From Firmicutes bacterium UBA6811 (GTDB lineage Bacteria > Bacillota > SHA-98 > UBA4971), in assembly GCA_002452295.1 (NCBI GenBank), contig DKEX01000024.1:38307-45277 (forward strand): 6,971 nt of DNA. The letters are read 5' to 3'. The position numbers were made by a program, and so were the translations under genes. A model generated the notes under the pieces. It ran no database searches, was not told the DNA's origin, and saw nothing but the letters and a program-made list of their open reading frames with translations. Shown in pieces: positions 1 through 6,416 of the stretch (within the stretch, counting starts at the first letter, position 1; the number at the start of each line of letters is the position of its first letter).

Positions 1-7
1 TCCTGCC

Positions 8-1321
8 ATGATGCGTGACGCGGCCCTGCCGGGCCGGGGGCCATCCCCTCCTGACACCCTCTTTGCCACCGCTCTTCTCCCGGGAATGCTTGCCATCCTC
101 ATGGCGACGCTAGCCTCCGGGAACCTCGAGCGGTCACCGGGATGGCTTGTGCTGGGCGGGTTCGCCGGCGTGTTCCTGGCATGCCACATCCTGCTCGGCC
201 GGGGGCGCCGGGCTGGCGATCCCGTGATGTTCTCGATTGTCGCCTTCCTCTCGGGCCTCGGCCTTGCGGAGGTTCTCAGGCTCGACCCGGGGCTTGCCGC
301 AAGACAGGTCGGGCACCTCGCCATGGGGGTCGCGCTCACGTGGGCGCTGGTGACGCTCATCCCGGACCTCCGGGCGCTCGAGAGGTACAGGTTCATTGCG
401 GCAGCGGCGGCCTGCGTGCTATTGGCAACCACCATAATCTTCGGCGTCGAAGCGGGAGGTGCGAGGTCGTGGCTTGACCTGGGGTGCGTGGCGGTGCAGC
501 CCTCGGAGGCTGCGAAGGTACTAATGGTGCTGTTCTATGCGGGGTACCTGAAGGACACTAAGGTGCTCCTGCGGAAGTCGTCAAGGAGGGTCTTCGGGCT
601 TCTCCTGCCGGACGTCTCCTATGCGGGGCCGCTGGCGCTGATGTGGGGCCTTGCCCTCGTGCTCCTGGTGTTCCAGAGGGACCTCGGGGCGGCAGTGCTG
701 TTCTTCGGCGTCTTCCTGCTGATGCTCTACGCGGCATCCGGGAGGGCATCATATGCGCTCGGAGGCGCGGTTCTCCTCGTGGCGGGCGGGGCCGCATGTT
801 CCTGGCTGTTCCCGCACGTGAGGGCCAGGTTCATCGTGTGGCTCGACCCATGGCGGTTCATGGACGCCGGCGGCTACCAGGTGGTGCAGTCGATGTTCGC
901 CGTGGCGGGGGGAGGCATCATTGGGGTGGGGCCCGGCCGCGGAATGCCGGGGGTCATCCCCGCGGCCCCGACGGACTTCGTCTTCGCCGCCGTATGCGAG
1001 GAGATGGGCCTGGTGGGCGGCCTCGCGGTCATCGGGGCATACGCGCTGCTGGTGTACAGGGGGCTTCTCTGGGCCTCCCGGGCCCGCGACGACTTTCGGG
1101 CGCTCGTCGCCGCGGGCATGTCGTCGCTCATCGGGCTGCAGGCCCTCACCATAATCGGCGGGGTGCTGGGGCTCGTCCCGCTCACCGGGGTTACTCTGCC
1201 GCTTATGAGCTACGGCGGTAGCTCGATGATCGCGAGTTTTGTCGCGGTGGCGCTGATGCTTCGTGCCGCGCGCGAGGAGCAGGAGGAGCAGGAGGAGGCG
1301 AGGCTGCAGCTTGAAGGATAG
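8..1321 (+). CDS. rodA: SEDS-family peptidoglycan glycosyltransferase (RodA/FtsW type)
   Basis: Polytopic inner-membrane enzyme that polymerises lipid II into glycan strands, normally paired with a class B PBP such as the gene that follows. About twelve hydrophobic segments are visible, the first near residues 18-36 and the last near 395-418. Family motifs are present in order: GARSWL (151-156), QPSE (164-167), DLGA (225-228), GYQ (289-291), TDF (322-324) and SYGGSS (401-406). Asp323 in TDF corresponds to the essential catalytic Asp of the family (E. coli RodA D262). The sequence resembles Mycobacterium RodA more than B. subtilis RodA. Oddities are Phe284 where the DPxGxGYQ loop usually has Asp, and a Glu/Gln-rich tail (423-430). 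The frame stays open to the left edge, so the true start could lie upstream; ATG at 8 and ATG at 11 are both usable. FtsW versus RodA role cannot be settled from sequence; synteny favours RodA. Confidence 0.93.
   Translation: MMRDAALPGRGPSPPDTLFATALLPGMLAILMATLASGNLERSPGWLVLGGFAGVFLACHILLGRGRRAGDPVMFSIVAFLSGLGLAEVLRLDPGLAARQVGHLAMGVALTWALVTLIPDLRALERYRFIAAAAACVLLATTIIFGVEAGGARSWLDLGCVAVQPSEAAKVLMVLFYAGYLKDTKVLLRKSSRRVFGLLLPDVSYAGPLALMWGLALVLLVFQRDLGAAVLFFGVFLLMLYAASGRASYALGGAVLLVAGGAACSWLFPHVRARFIVWLDPWRFMDAGGYQVVQSMFAVAGGGIIGVGPGRGMPGVIPAAPTDFVFAAVCEEMGLVGGLAVIGAYALLVYRGLLWASRARDDFRALVAAGMSSLIGLQALTIIGGVLGLVPLTGVTLPLMSYGGSSMIASFVAVALMLRAAREEQEEQEEARLQLEG
1274..1303 (+). promoter_or_regulatory. 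Repeated Shine-Dalgarno tract for pbpA inside the rodA 3' end
   Basis: Two exact copies of the 9-mer GAGGAGCAG (1274-1282, 1283-1291) and a partial third (GAGGAGG, 1292-1298) end 12 bp before the pbpA TTG; a further GGCGAGG (1297-1303) lies 7 bp before it. The tract encodes Glu/Gln in rodA and would encode Arg/Ser in the pbpA frame. It serves as the ribosome site that decides the TTG start. Confidence 0.6.
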
Positions 1322-2726
1322 CGTCCGCCGGATCTCCGTCGCGTTTCTCATAGCCTTTGTCGTGGTCGCAGCGAGGCTCCTTTTCATCGGCGTCGCCCGC
1401 GGGCGGGACCTCGCTGCCCACCCGCGCAATCCCAGGGTGAGCGCGGTGAGGCGGGACATCGTGCGGGGAGGGATATACCTCTCCGGCGGCGAGGTCGTTG
1501 CAAGGGACAGCGCGCCCGGCGGCCCGAGGCTCTACACGGGCCCGCCCGGCCTTGCCCACCTCACAGGCTACGAGGACGCCAGGTACGGCACCGCGGGGCT
1601 CGAGGCCAGCTACAACTCGGATCTCCTCGGGCTTGCAAGGCGCGGCTGGATCGGCGGCCTCGCGAGGGGCCTTCTCACCAGCGGCCCTGGGCGCGGTAAC
1701 GACATCGTCCTCACAGTGGATGCAGGCGTGCAGCGGGCCGCCGAGCGGGCGATGGCGGGGCGGCGGGGTGCTGCCGTGGCGCTCGACCCGAGGACCGGCG
1801 CCGTCCTCGCGTTGGTGAGCAATCCCGGCTTCCGGGCGGCGCGGATCTCGTCGGAGTGGGAGCATCTCGTGAAGGACGAGACGAGCCCGCTTTTCAACAG
1901 GGCGACTCTCGGGTTATACCCGCCTGGATCGGCGATAAAGCCGATCGTCGCCGCGATAGCCCTGTCCTCCGGACGGGTCAGCCCATCGGACGGGTTCAGG
2001 TGCGAGGGTGCGATAAAGGTGGGGACGGGCCCGGGCGACGCGCGCGAGGTATCGTGCCCCGGCGGCCGGGCGCACGGGGATGTCGACCTCGCATCCGCCA
2101 TCGCGAGCTCGTGCAACGTGGCGTTTGCCCAGATCGGCTGGCGCATTGGCCGGGAGAAGCTGTATAATGGTTTTCGGAGCTTCCGTTTCGGAGATACTCT
2201 GCCCTTTGACGTTCCGGCCGCAGCGGGCGCCATCGCGACAGGTGGCGGCCTCGACAGGGCCGCACTGGCGCAGATATCCATTGGCCAGGGCACGCTTGTG
2301 GCGAGCCCTCTCCAGATGGCCTGCGCCATCGGAGCGCTTGCGAACGGGGGCGTGATGCGCCGCCCGTACGTGGTTTCCGAGGTGCGCTCCCCTGACGGCG
2401 CGGTGCTCGGCAGGACGCCCATCACGATACTGGACGTGCCTGTGGCGGCGACTGTCGCCCGCTGCGTCAGCGACATGATGGTTGAGGCGGTCGACCGGGG
2501 CACGGCGCGCGCGGCGGCCCTGCCGGGAGTGAGGGTCGCGGGCAAGACCGGCACCGCCGAGAACCCGCACGGCGCGCCCCACGCATGGTTTGTGGGGTTC
2601 GCGCCGGCGGACGACCCGCGCTGCGTGGTGGCGGTGGTAGTGGAAAACGGCGGCTCGGGCGGGCAGGTGGCCGCGCCTGTGGCCCGCGAGATCCTGCGCT
2701 CGGCGCTTCAGGACGCCCTGCGGTGA
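1311..2726 (+). CDS. pbpA: Class B penicillin-binding protein (peptidoglycan D,D-transpeptidase, PbpA type)
   Basis: Cross-links peptidoglycan on the outer face of the membrane, probably as the transpeptidase partner of the upstream SEDS polymerase. Numbered from the TTG start (471 aa), one N-terminal signal anchor spans about residues 8-26. A short dimerisation-type region follows, containing HLTGY and a YGTAGLE segment as in mycobacterial PbpA. The transpeptidase domain carries all three active-site motifs: SAIK (207-210, nucleophile Ser207), SCN (267-269) and KTGT (412-415). The length is close to Mycobacterium PbpA and shorter than multi-domain Bacillus PBPs; no C-terminal PASTA repeats are present. 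I chose TTG at 1311 because GGAGG motifs lie 7-12 bp upstream and the protein then starts just before the anchor. A GTG at 1263 in the same frame would add 16 mostly Arg/Ser residues but has a poor ribosome site. The gene overlaps rodA by 11 bp, suggesting translational coupling. Confidence 0.92.
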   Translation: MKDSVRRISVAFLIAFVVVAARLLFIGVARGRDLAAHPRNPRVSAVRRDIVRGGIYLSGGEVVARDSAPGGPRLYTGPPGLAHLTGYEDARYGTAGLEASYNSDLLGLARRGWIGGLARGLLTSGPGRGNDIVLTVDAGVQRAAERAMAGRRGAAVALDPRTGAVLALVSNPGFRAARISSEWEHLVKDETSPLFNRATLGLYPPGSAIKPIVAAIALSSGRVSPSDGFRCEGAIKVGTGPGDAREVSCPGGRAHGDVDLASAIASSCNVAFAQIGWRIGREKLYNGFRSFRFGDTLPFDVPAAAGAIATGGGLDRAALAQISIGQGTLVASPLQMACAIGALANGGVMRRPYVVSEVRSPDGAVLGRTPITILDVPVAATVARCVSDMMVEAVDRGTARAAALPGVRVAGKTGTAENPHGAPHAWFVGFAPADDPRCVVAVVVENGGSGGQVAAPVAREILRSALQDALR

Positions 2727-2744
2727 GGCAGGCGAGGTGAAACA

Positions 2745-4682
2745 ATGATAGAGGAGGCCCTTGGGAGAAGGTACAGGATCCTGTCCAGGGTGGGCGAGGG
2801 TGGCATGGCCGAGGTGTACAGGGCCCGCGACTCTGTGCTCAACCGGATCGTGGCCATAAAGGTCCTCAGGCCCCAGTTCGCGTCCGACGAGGAGTTCGTG
2901 GAGAGGTTCCGCAGGGAGGCGCAGGCGGCGGCAAGCCTATCCCACCCGAACATCGTGAGCATCTACGACGTGGGCCAGGACGGTGACCGTTACTACATCG
3001 TGATGGAATATGTGAGCGGCCGAAGCCTGAAAGATGTTATACGCGAGCATGGGTCGCTCCCTCCCGAGAAGGCGGCGTGGATCGCGTTGCAGATCCTGGC
3101 GGCGCTGGAGCACGCCCACGAGAACAACATCGTCCACAGGGATATCAAGCCCCACAACATTCTGGTGACCGCCGACGGCAGGGTCAAGGTGACCGACTTC
3201 GGCATAGCCCGCGCCACGAGCACGTCCGCGCTCACCGAGACCGGGACCATCATCGGCACCGTGAACTACTTCTCTCCTGAGCAGGCAAAAGGCGATACGG
3301 TGGGAGTTGGCTCCGACATCTACTCGCTGGGCATCGTCCTCTACGAGATGCTCACCGGCAGGGTGCCGTTCAGGGGGGATACCCCCATATCCATCGCCCT
3401 TCAGCACCTCCAGAGCGTTGCCATCCCTCCTTCAGAGCTGAAACCCGGGGTGCCGAAAGACCTCGACAGGATAGTCATGAAAGCCCTGGAGAAAGACGCC
3501 TCCCGCCGCTATCAGCATGCGCGCGACATGGTGCGCGCCCTGGAGAAATACGCATCTCCGGTAAGCGGCGTCGAGATGGGCGAAGGCACCGGGGCTCTGG
3601 GCAAGGGAGGCGGGCCGGCTGAGGCTCCCACTGAGATCTTCAGGGCGCCTGCACCACGCGCCGCAGAAGGAGTGGATGACACCCTGGCAAGACCCGCCAA
3701 GGCTTCGCAAGGTTTCACAAGGGCCCTCGTGACAACCGTGGCTGTGGCCGTGGTTGTGCTTGCGCTTGCGGCGGTGGCCGTCGTCAAGCTGCCGGAATGG
3801 CTGTACGTCGAGGAGATCCGGGTCCCCGACTTCACAGGCAAGACGCTGGACGACGCCAGGCTCCTGGCGGAGCAGGCCGGCCTGCGGCTGGACGAGCCTG
3901 ACAGGCGCTACGATGCCTCCGCCCCGCCCGACTCCATCATCTCTCAGCGGCCTTCACCATACGAGAAGGTCAAGCTGAACAGCAGGATAACCCTGGTGGT
4001 GAGCATGGGCAAGGAGATGGTGGAGGTCCCTGACCTCAAGGGCATGGACCTCCGGCAAGCCATGCTCGAGCTCGAGCGGCTCGAGCTCAAGGCGGGGGTG
4101 CAGTCCGAGGAGTACAGCTCCGAGGTGGAGCGCGGGCGCGTGGTATCGCAGTCACCCGAGGCAGGGAGACGCGTGGAGAAGGGCGTTCCGGTGGACATCG
4201 TGCTTTCGGGCGGGCCTGAGCCAAACGTCGTGACCGTGCCCGACCTGGCAGGCAGCACCATCCCGGAGGCCGAGTCCAGGCTGGCGGCGGCCGGGCTCGT
4301 GAAGGGCAACGTGACCGAGGAATCGCGGGAGGGGGCTGGCCCCGGGCTCGTCCTCGGGCAGGCTCCGCCGCCCGGCCAGGAGGTGCAGCGCGGCACGCCT
4401 GTGGATCTCGTCGTGTCCGCGGGCGCGGGTGACTCGTCATCGATTCTCGATGCCATAACACCCATTTCGACGCTGGTCACCATCGTCGTGCCTCCAGGCG
4501 CTGACCAGCAGGAGGTCAGGATCAAGATCAACGACTACTACGGCGAAAGGGACTACTACGTGGGCATGCACTCGCCCGGAGAACGCATCGAGAAACAGGT
4601 GAACGCATGGGGCAGGAAGGTGAGGATCAGGGTCTACATCGCCGGGGTCCTTTACAAGGACGAATGGGTGCCGAGAGGATAG
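2745..4682 (+). CDS. prkC: PASTA-domain serine/threonine protein kinase (PrkC/PknB/Stk1 family)
   Basis: Membrane-spanning kinase whose extracellular PASTA repeats bind muropeptides or lipid II and whose cytoplasmic domain phosphorylates wall-synthesis, division and translation proteins. The kinase domain covers about residues 10-270, with the Gly-rich loop GEGGMAEV (17-24), Lys39, HRDIKPHN (131-138, catalytic Asp133), DFG (151-153), a Thr/Ser-rich activation loop (158-172) as in autophosphorylated PrkC, and SPEQ (177-180). A low-complexity linker leads to one membrane segment (327-347). Three PASTA repeats follow (about 356-422, 423-490, 493-559), each with a VPD[FL].G core. A final domain (563-645) is rich in Tyr/Trp and Lys/Arg and resembles the extra Ig-like domain of B. 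subtilis PrkC. Total length of 645 aa matches PrkC (about 648). The start has GAGGTGA 4 bp upstream. It lies 18 bp after pbpA and 14 bp before rsgA. Confidence 0.97.
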   Translation: MIEEALGRRYRILSRVGEGGMAEVYRARDSVLNRIVAIKVLRPQFASDEEFVERFRREAQAAASLSHPNIVSIYDVGQDGDRYYIVMEYVSGRSLKDVIREHGSLPPEKAAWIALQILAALEHAHENNIVHRDIKPHNILVTADGRVKVTDFGIARATSTSALTETGTIIGTVNYFSPEQAKGDTVGVGSDIYSLGIVLYEMLTGRVPFRGDTPISIALQHLQSVAIPPSELKPGVPKDLDRIVMKALEKDASRRYQHARDMVRALEKYASPVSGVEMGEGTGALGKGGGPAEAPTEIFRAPAPRAAEGVDDTLARPAKASQGFTRALVTTVAVAVVVLALAAVAVVKLPEWLYVEEIRVPDFTGKTLDDARLLAEQAGLRLDEPDRRYDASAPPDSIISQRPSPYEKVKLNSRITLVVSMGKEMVEVPDLKGMDLRQAMLELERLELKAGVQSEEYSSEVERGRVVSQSPEAGRRVEKGVPVDIVLSGGPEPNVVTVPDLAGSTIPEAESRLAAAGLVKGNVTEESREGAGPGLVLGQAPPPGQEVQRGTPVDLVVSAGAGDSSSILDAITPISTLVTIVVPPGADQQEVRIKINDYYGERDYYVGMHSPGERIEKQVNAWGRKVRIRVYIAGVLYKDEWVPRG

Positions 4683-4696
4683 CGGGAGGGCGGTGA

Positions 4697-5587
4697 ATGC
4701 CTGAAGGGCGGGTTATCAGGGCTTACGCCGGGCATTACTACGTGGACTCGGAAGGGACGACGCATGACTGCGCGGCCCGGGGCAGGCTTCGCAGGGAGGG
4801 CAAGGATGTGCTGGTGGGGGACATCGTGTCCTTGAGTGTGGCCGGGCCCGGGACCGGGGTCATCGAGGACGTGCTTGCGAGGAAGTCGCGTCTTTCCAGG
4901 CCTCCCGTGGCCAACGTGGACCAGGCGGTGATCGTAATGGCATGCACCGACCCCGAGCCCGACCTCGAGCTCCTCGACCGCATGCTCGTGGTGGTGGCCT
5001 CCGCGGGGCTGGGCGCCGTGATATGCTTCAACAAGATCGACCTCGTGAGCGAATATGCCTCGAGGAAGCTGGCGAGGCCCTACCGGCGCGCGGGGTACGC
5101 TGTGGTGCGGGCGAGCGCGAGGGCAGGCTGGGGCCTAGGGATGCTGCGAAAGGCGCTTGCCGGCAAGGTCTCCGTCTTCTCTGGCCCGTCGGGCGCCGGC
5201 AAGTCGGCGCTCCTCAACGCCCTCGAGCCCGGGTTGCGCCTTCGATGCGGCGAGATCAGCGCGAGGACCGGGCGCGGCAGGCACACCACGCGCTACTCGG
5301 TGCTCCTCGAGGTGGGGCCGCAAGGGTATGTGGCGGATACGCCGGGGTTCTCCAGGCTCGACCTGGATCTTGCGGGCCTTCGCCGGGGGGATCTCGACGA
5401 CTTCTTCCCTGAGTTTGGCGAGCTGCGCGGCGGCTGCAGGTTCGCGGGGTGCCTGCACCACAAGGAACCAGGGTGCGAGGTGAAGGCCGCGGTGGCGTCA
5501 GGCGAGGTATCCTCGTCGCGCTACGAGCACTACGTCAAGTTTCTTGAAGAGATCATCGAGGCGGAGAGGAAGGGAAGGCGTTGGTAA
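4697..5587 (+). CDS. rsgA: Small ribosomal subunit biogenesis GTPase RsgA (YjeQ/CpgA)
   Basis: Circularly permuted GTPase that binds the 30S subunit late in assembly and hydrolyses GTP on release. An N-terminal OB-fold region (about 1-65) is followed by the motifs in the permuted order G4-G1-G3: NKID (112-115), GPSGAGKS (163-170), DTPG (214-217). A GRHTTR segment between G1 and G3 is the usual G2/switch I. The C-terminal zinc knuckle is intact: Cys247-x4-Cys252-x-His254-x5-Cys260. At 296 aa it matches Bacillota RsgA. The ATG has GGAGGG 6 bp upstream and the gene sits 14 bp after the kinase. In B. subtilis this protein (CpgA) is a PrkC phosphorylation target, so the adjacency is likely functional. 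No residue known to be essential appears missing. Confidence 0.97.
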   Translation: MPEGRVIRAYAGHYYVDSEGTTHDCAARGRLRREGKDVLVGDIVSLSVAGPGTGVIEDVLARKSRLSRPPVANVDQAVIVMACTDPEPDLELLDRMLVVVASAGLGAVICFNKIDLVSEYASRKLARPYRRAGYAVVRASARAGWGLGMLRKALAGKVSVFSGPSGAGKSALLNALEPGLRLRCGEISARTGRGRHTTRYSVLLEVGPQGYVADTPGFSRLDLDLAGLRRGDLDDFFPEFGELRGGCRFAGCLHHKEPGCEVKAAVASGEVSSSRYEHYVKFLEEIIEAERKGRRW

Positions 5588-6249
5588 GGATAGCTCCGTC
5601 TATACTCTCTGCAGATTTTGCGCACCTTGCCGATGAGGCCGCCCGCGTGGAGCCGTGCGCGGACCTACTGCACGTTGACGTGATGGACGGGCACTTCGTC
5701 CCCAACATCACCGTGGGTCCGCCGGTGGTGGCATCGCTGCGGTCTGCGACCAGGCTTCCCCTGGACGTCCACCTCATGATCGCGAACCCCGATTCCTACG
5801 TCGGCGATTTCGCAAGGGCCGGGGCATCGATAATCACGGTCCACGCCGAGGCCACGCCTCACGTTCACAGGACCCTGCAGGCCGTGCGGGCCGCGGGCGC
5901 GAAGGCCGGCATCGCCGTCTGCCCCGCGACGCCCGTGGCTTGCCTGGAGCATGTCCTCGACCTCGTTGACCTCATCCTCGTCATGACGGTGAACCCCGGT
6001 TTCGGCGGGCAGGAGTTCATCCAGGCGATGCTGCGAAAAATCGAGCATGTGAGGAGGATAGCGGAGGCAGCCGACAGGGCCTTCGACATCGAAGTGGACG
6101 GGGGCATATCCGATGCCACTGCACCCCTCGTGGTGAAGGCGGGCGCGAACGTGCTGGTCGCCGGGAACTTCGTGTTCGGCGGCGGCGACCCCTGTGCGAA
6201 CGTCGAGAGGCTGAGGCACAGCGCGTCCTCGGCGTTGCCGTCCTGCTGA
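5581..6249 (+). CDS. rpe: Ribulose-phosphate 3-epimerase
   Basis: Cytoplasmic TIM-barrel metalloenzyme that interconverts ribulose 5-phosphate and xylulose 5-phosphate in the pentose phosphate pathway. At 222 aa it is standard length. Recognisable blocks are PSILSADF (6-13), HVDVMDGHFVPN (31-42), DVHLM (62-66), the NPGFGGQ phosphate-side loop and EVDGGI (171-176). The metal ligands and acid/base residues are all present: His31, Asp33, His64 and Asp173, with Asp33 and Asp173 as the catalytic pair. The start is TTG at 5581, inside the end of rsgA (7-bp overlap), with a GGA-rich purine stretch in the last rsgA codons as ribosome site; no better in-frame start exists nearby, and the conserved RIAPSILSADF N-terminus requires this one. 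It is the last gene of the compact cluster. In B. subtilis thiN follows rpe; here it does not. Confidence 0.97.
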   Translation: MVRIAPSILSADFAHLADEAARVEPCADLLHVDVMDGHFVPNITVGPPVVASLRSATRLPLDVHLMIANPDSYVGDFARAGASIITVHAEATPHVHRTLQAVRAAGAKAGIAVCPATPVACLEHVLDLVDLILVMTVNPGFGGQEFIQAMLRKIEHVRRIAEAADRAFDIEVDGGISDATAPLVVKAGANVLVAGNFVFGGGDPCANVERLRHSASSALPSC

Positions 6250-6318
6250 CGGGATTGGGGCGGAGCGGCGCGGCGCCAGGCCGCCAACCGGAGAGGGACA
6301 CCGCACATGCCCATTGCC

Positions 6319-6338
6319 ATGTTTGCCTGATGTTTGCC
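6319..6338 (+). repeat. Direct repeat ATGTTTGCC x2, 11-bp period (operator-like)
   Basis: ATGTTTGCC occurs at 6319-6327 and again at 6330-6338, so the copies sit one helical turn apart on the same DNA face. A related ATTGCC lies at 6313-6318. The pair ends 25 bp before the -10 element, and the promoter lacks a good -35, so an activator or repressor site is plausible. No protein is known to bind it; this is inferred from position and spacing. Confidence 0.4.
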
Positions 6339-6356
6339 CTCGCATAAGGCGGGGGC
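6336..6356 (+). terminator. GC-rich hairpin, possible weak terminator of the rpe operon
   Basis: GCCCTCGC at 6336-6343 pairs with GCGGGGGC at 6349-6356 over 8 bp with one G-T wobble and a 5-nt loop (ATAAG). T6335-A6357 may extend it. The following 14 bases contain eight T but are interrupted by A and G, so termination would be partial. The tail overlaps the promoter of the next gene, and the 5' arm overlaps the second ATGTTTGCC repeat. Confidence 0.42.
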
Positions 6357-6360
6357 ATTG

Positions 6361-6369
6361 TGTTATAAT
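6361..6369 (+). promoter_or_regulatory. Extended -10 promoter element for the unknown gene
   Basis: The sequence TGTTATAAT is a perfect extended -10 (TGn plus TATAAT at 6364-6369) for the vegetative sigma factor, striking in such GC-rich DNA. No good -35 hexamer is found 16-18 bp upstream (CGCATA at 6341-6346), as is common for extended -10 promoters. The predicted transcript start is near 6376-6377, giving a leader of about 40 nt. Confidence 0.6.
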
Positions 6370-6379
6370 TGCTGCTAGC

Positions 6380-6407
6380 CCGTGGGATGCCGCGGGAACC
6401 CGTGGGA
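6380..6407 (+). repeat. Three tandem CCGYGGGA 8-mers, 10-bp period, in the leader
   Basis: CCGTGGGA (6380-6387), CCGCGGGA (6390-6397) and CCGTGGGA (6400-6407) are spaced exactly 10 bp start to start. The first and third are also preceded by C, making a perfect 9-bp repeat. The third copy runs into the Shine-Dalgarno sequence GGGAGG (6404-6409). In RNA, CCGCGG (6390-6395) can pair with CCGTGG (6400-6405) over 6 bp with one G-U pair and a 4-nt loop, covering the first two G of the ribosome site. Confidence 0.5.
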
Positions 6408-6416
6408 GGGAGACCA

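Larger units (their letters stand above)
6250..6416 (+). other. Intergenic control region between rpe and the unknown gene
   Basis: This is the only sizeable non-coding gap in the window. The left part (6255-6290) is very GC-rich and can fold (GGCGG at 6259-6263 against CCGCC at 6281-6285), but no T tract follows, so I do not call it a terminator. The right part is AT-richer and carries repeats, a hairpin, a promoter and a leader, listed separately. No tRNA or small ORF with a convincing start was seen. Confidence 0.8.

Noticed and set aside
857..859. Loss of the catalytic Asp in the SEDS protein at Phe284
   Set aside because: The essential Asp of SEDS enzymes is the one in the (H/S/P)TDF motif, which is present here as Asp323. 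Phe284 is therefore a loop change and not an inactivating one.
1263..1310. GTG at 1263 as the pbpA start
   Set aside because: It lacks a convincing ribosome site and adds an Arg/Ser tract that is explained as the out-of-frame reading of the rodA tail repeat. It remains possible, since basic residues before a signal anchor are tolerated.
749..1459. Minus-strand frame of 236 codons across the rodA-pbpA junction
   Set aside because: Its poly-Leu stretch is just the antisense of the GAGGAGCAG repeat, and it overlaps two well-supported genes.
2161..2168. TGTATAAT inside pbpA as an internal promoter
   Set aside because: It is a perfect -10 hexamer, but there is no acceptable -35 at 16-18 bp and the TG lacks the spacer base of an extended -10. 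It encodes LYN in the conserved frame, and the next gene starts almost 600 bp away.
1610..2554. Long reading frame of 314 codons on the minus strand opposite pbpA
   Set aside because: It lies wholly opposite a gene with all PBP motifs. High GC removes stop codons in shadow frames, and its translation is Arg/Pro/Ala/Ser-rich with no family motif.
6255..6290. GC-rich foldable stretch just after rpe as an intrinsic terminator
   Set aside because: The pairing is ambiguous and no T run follows; the hairpin at 6336-6356 is a better, though still weak, candidate.
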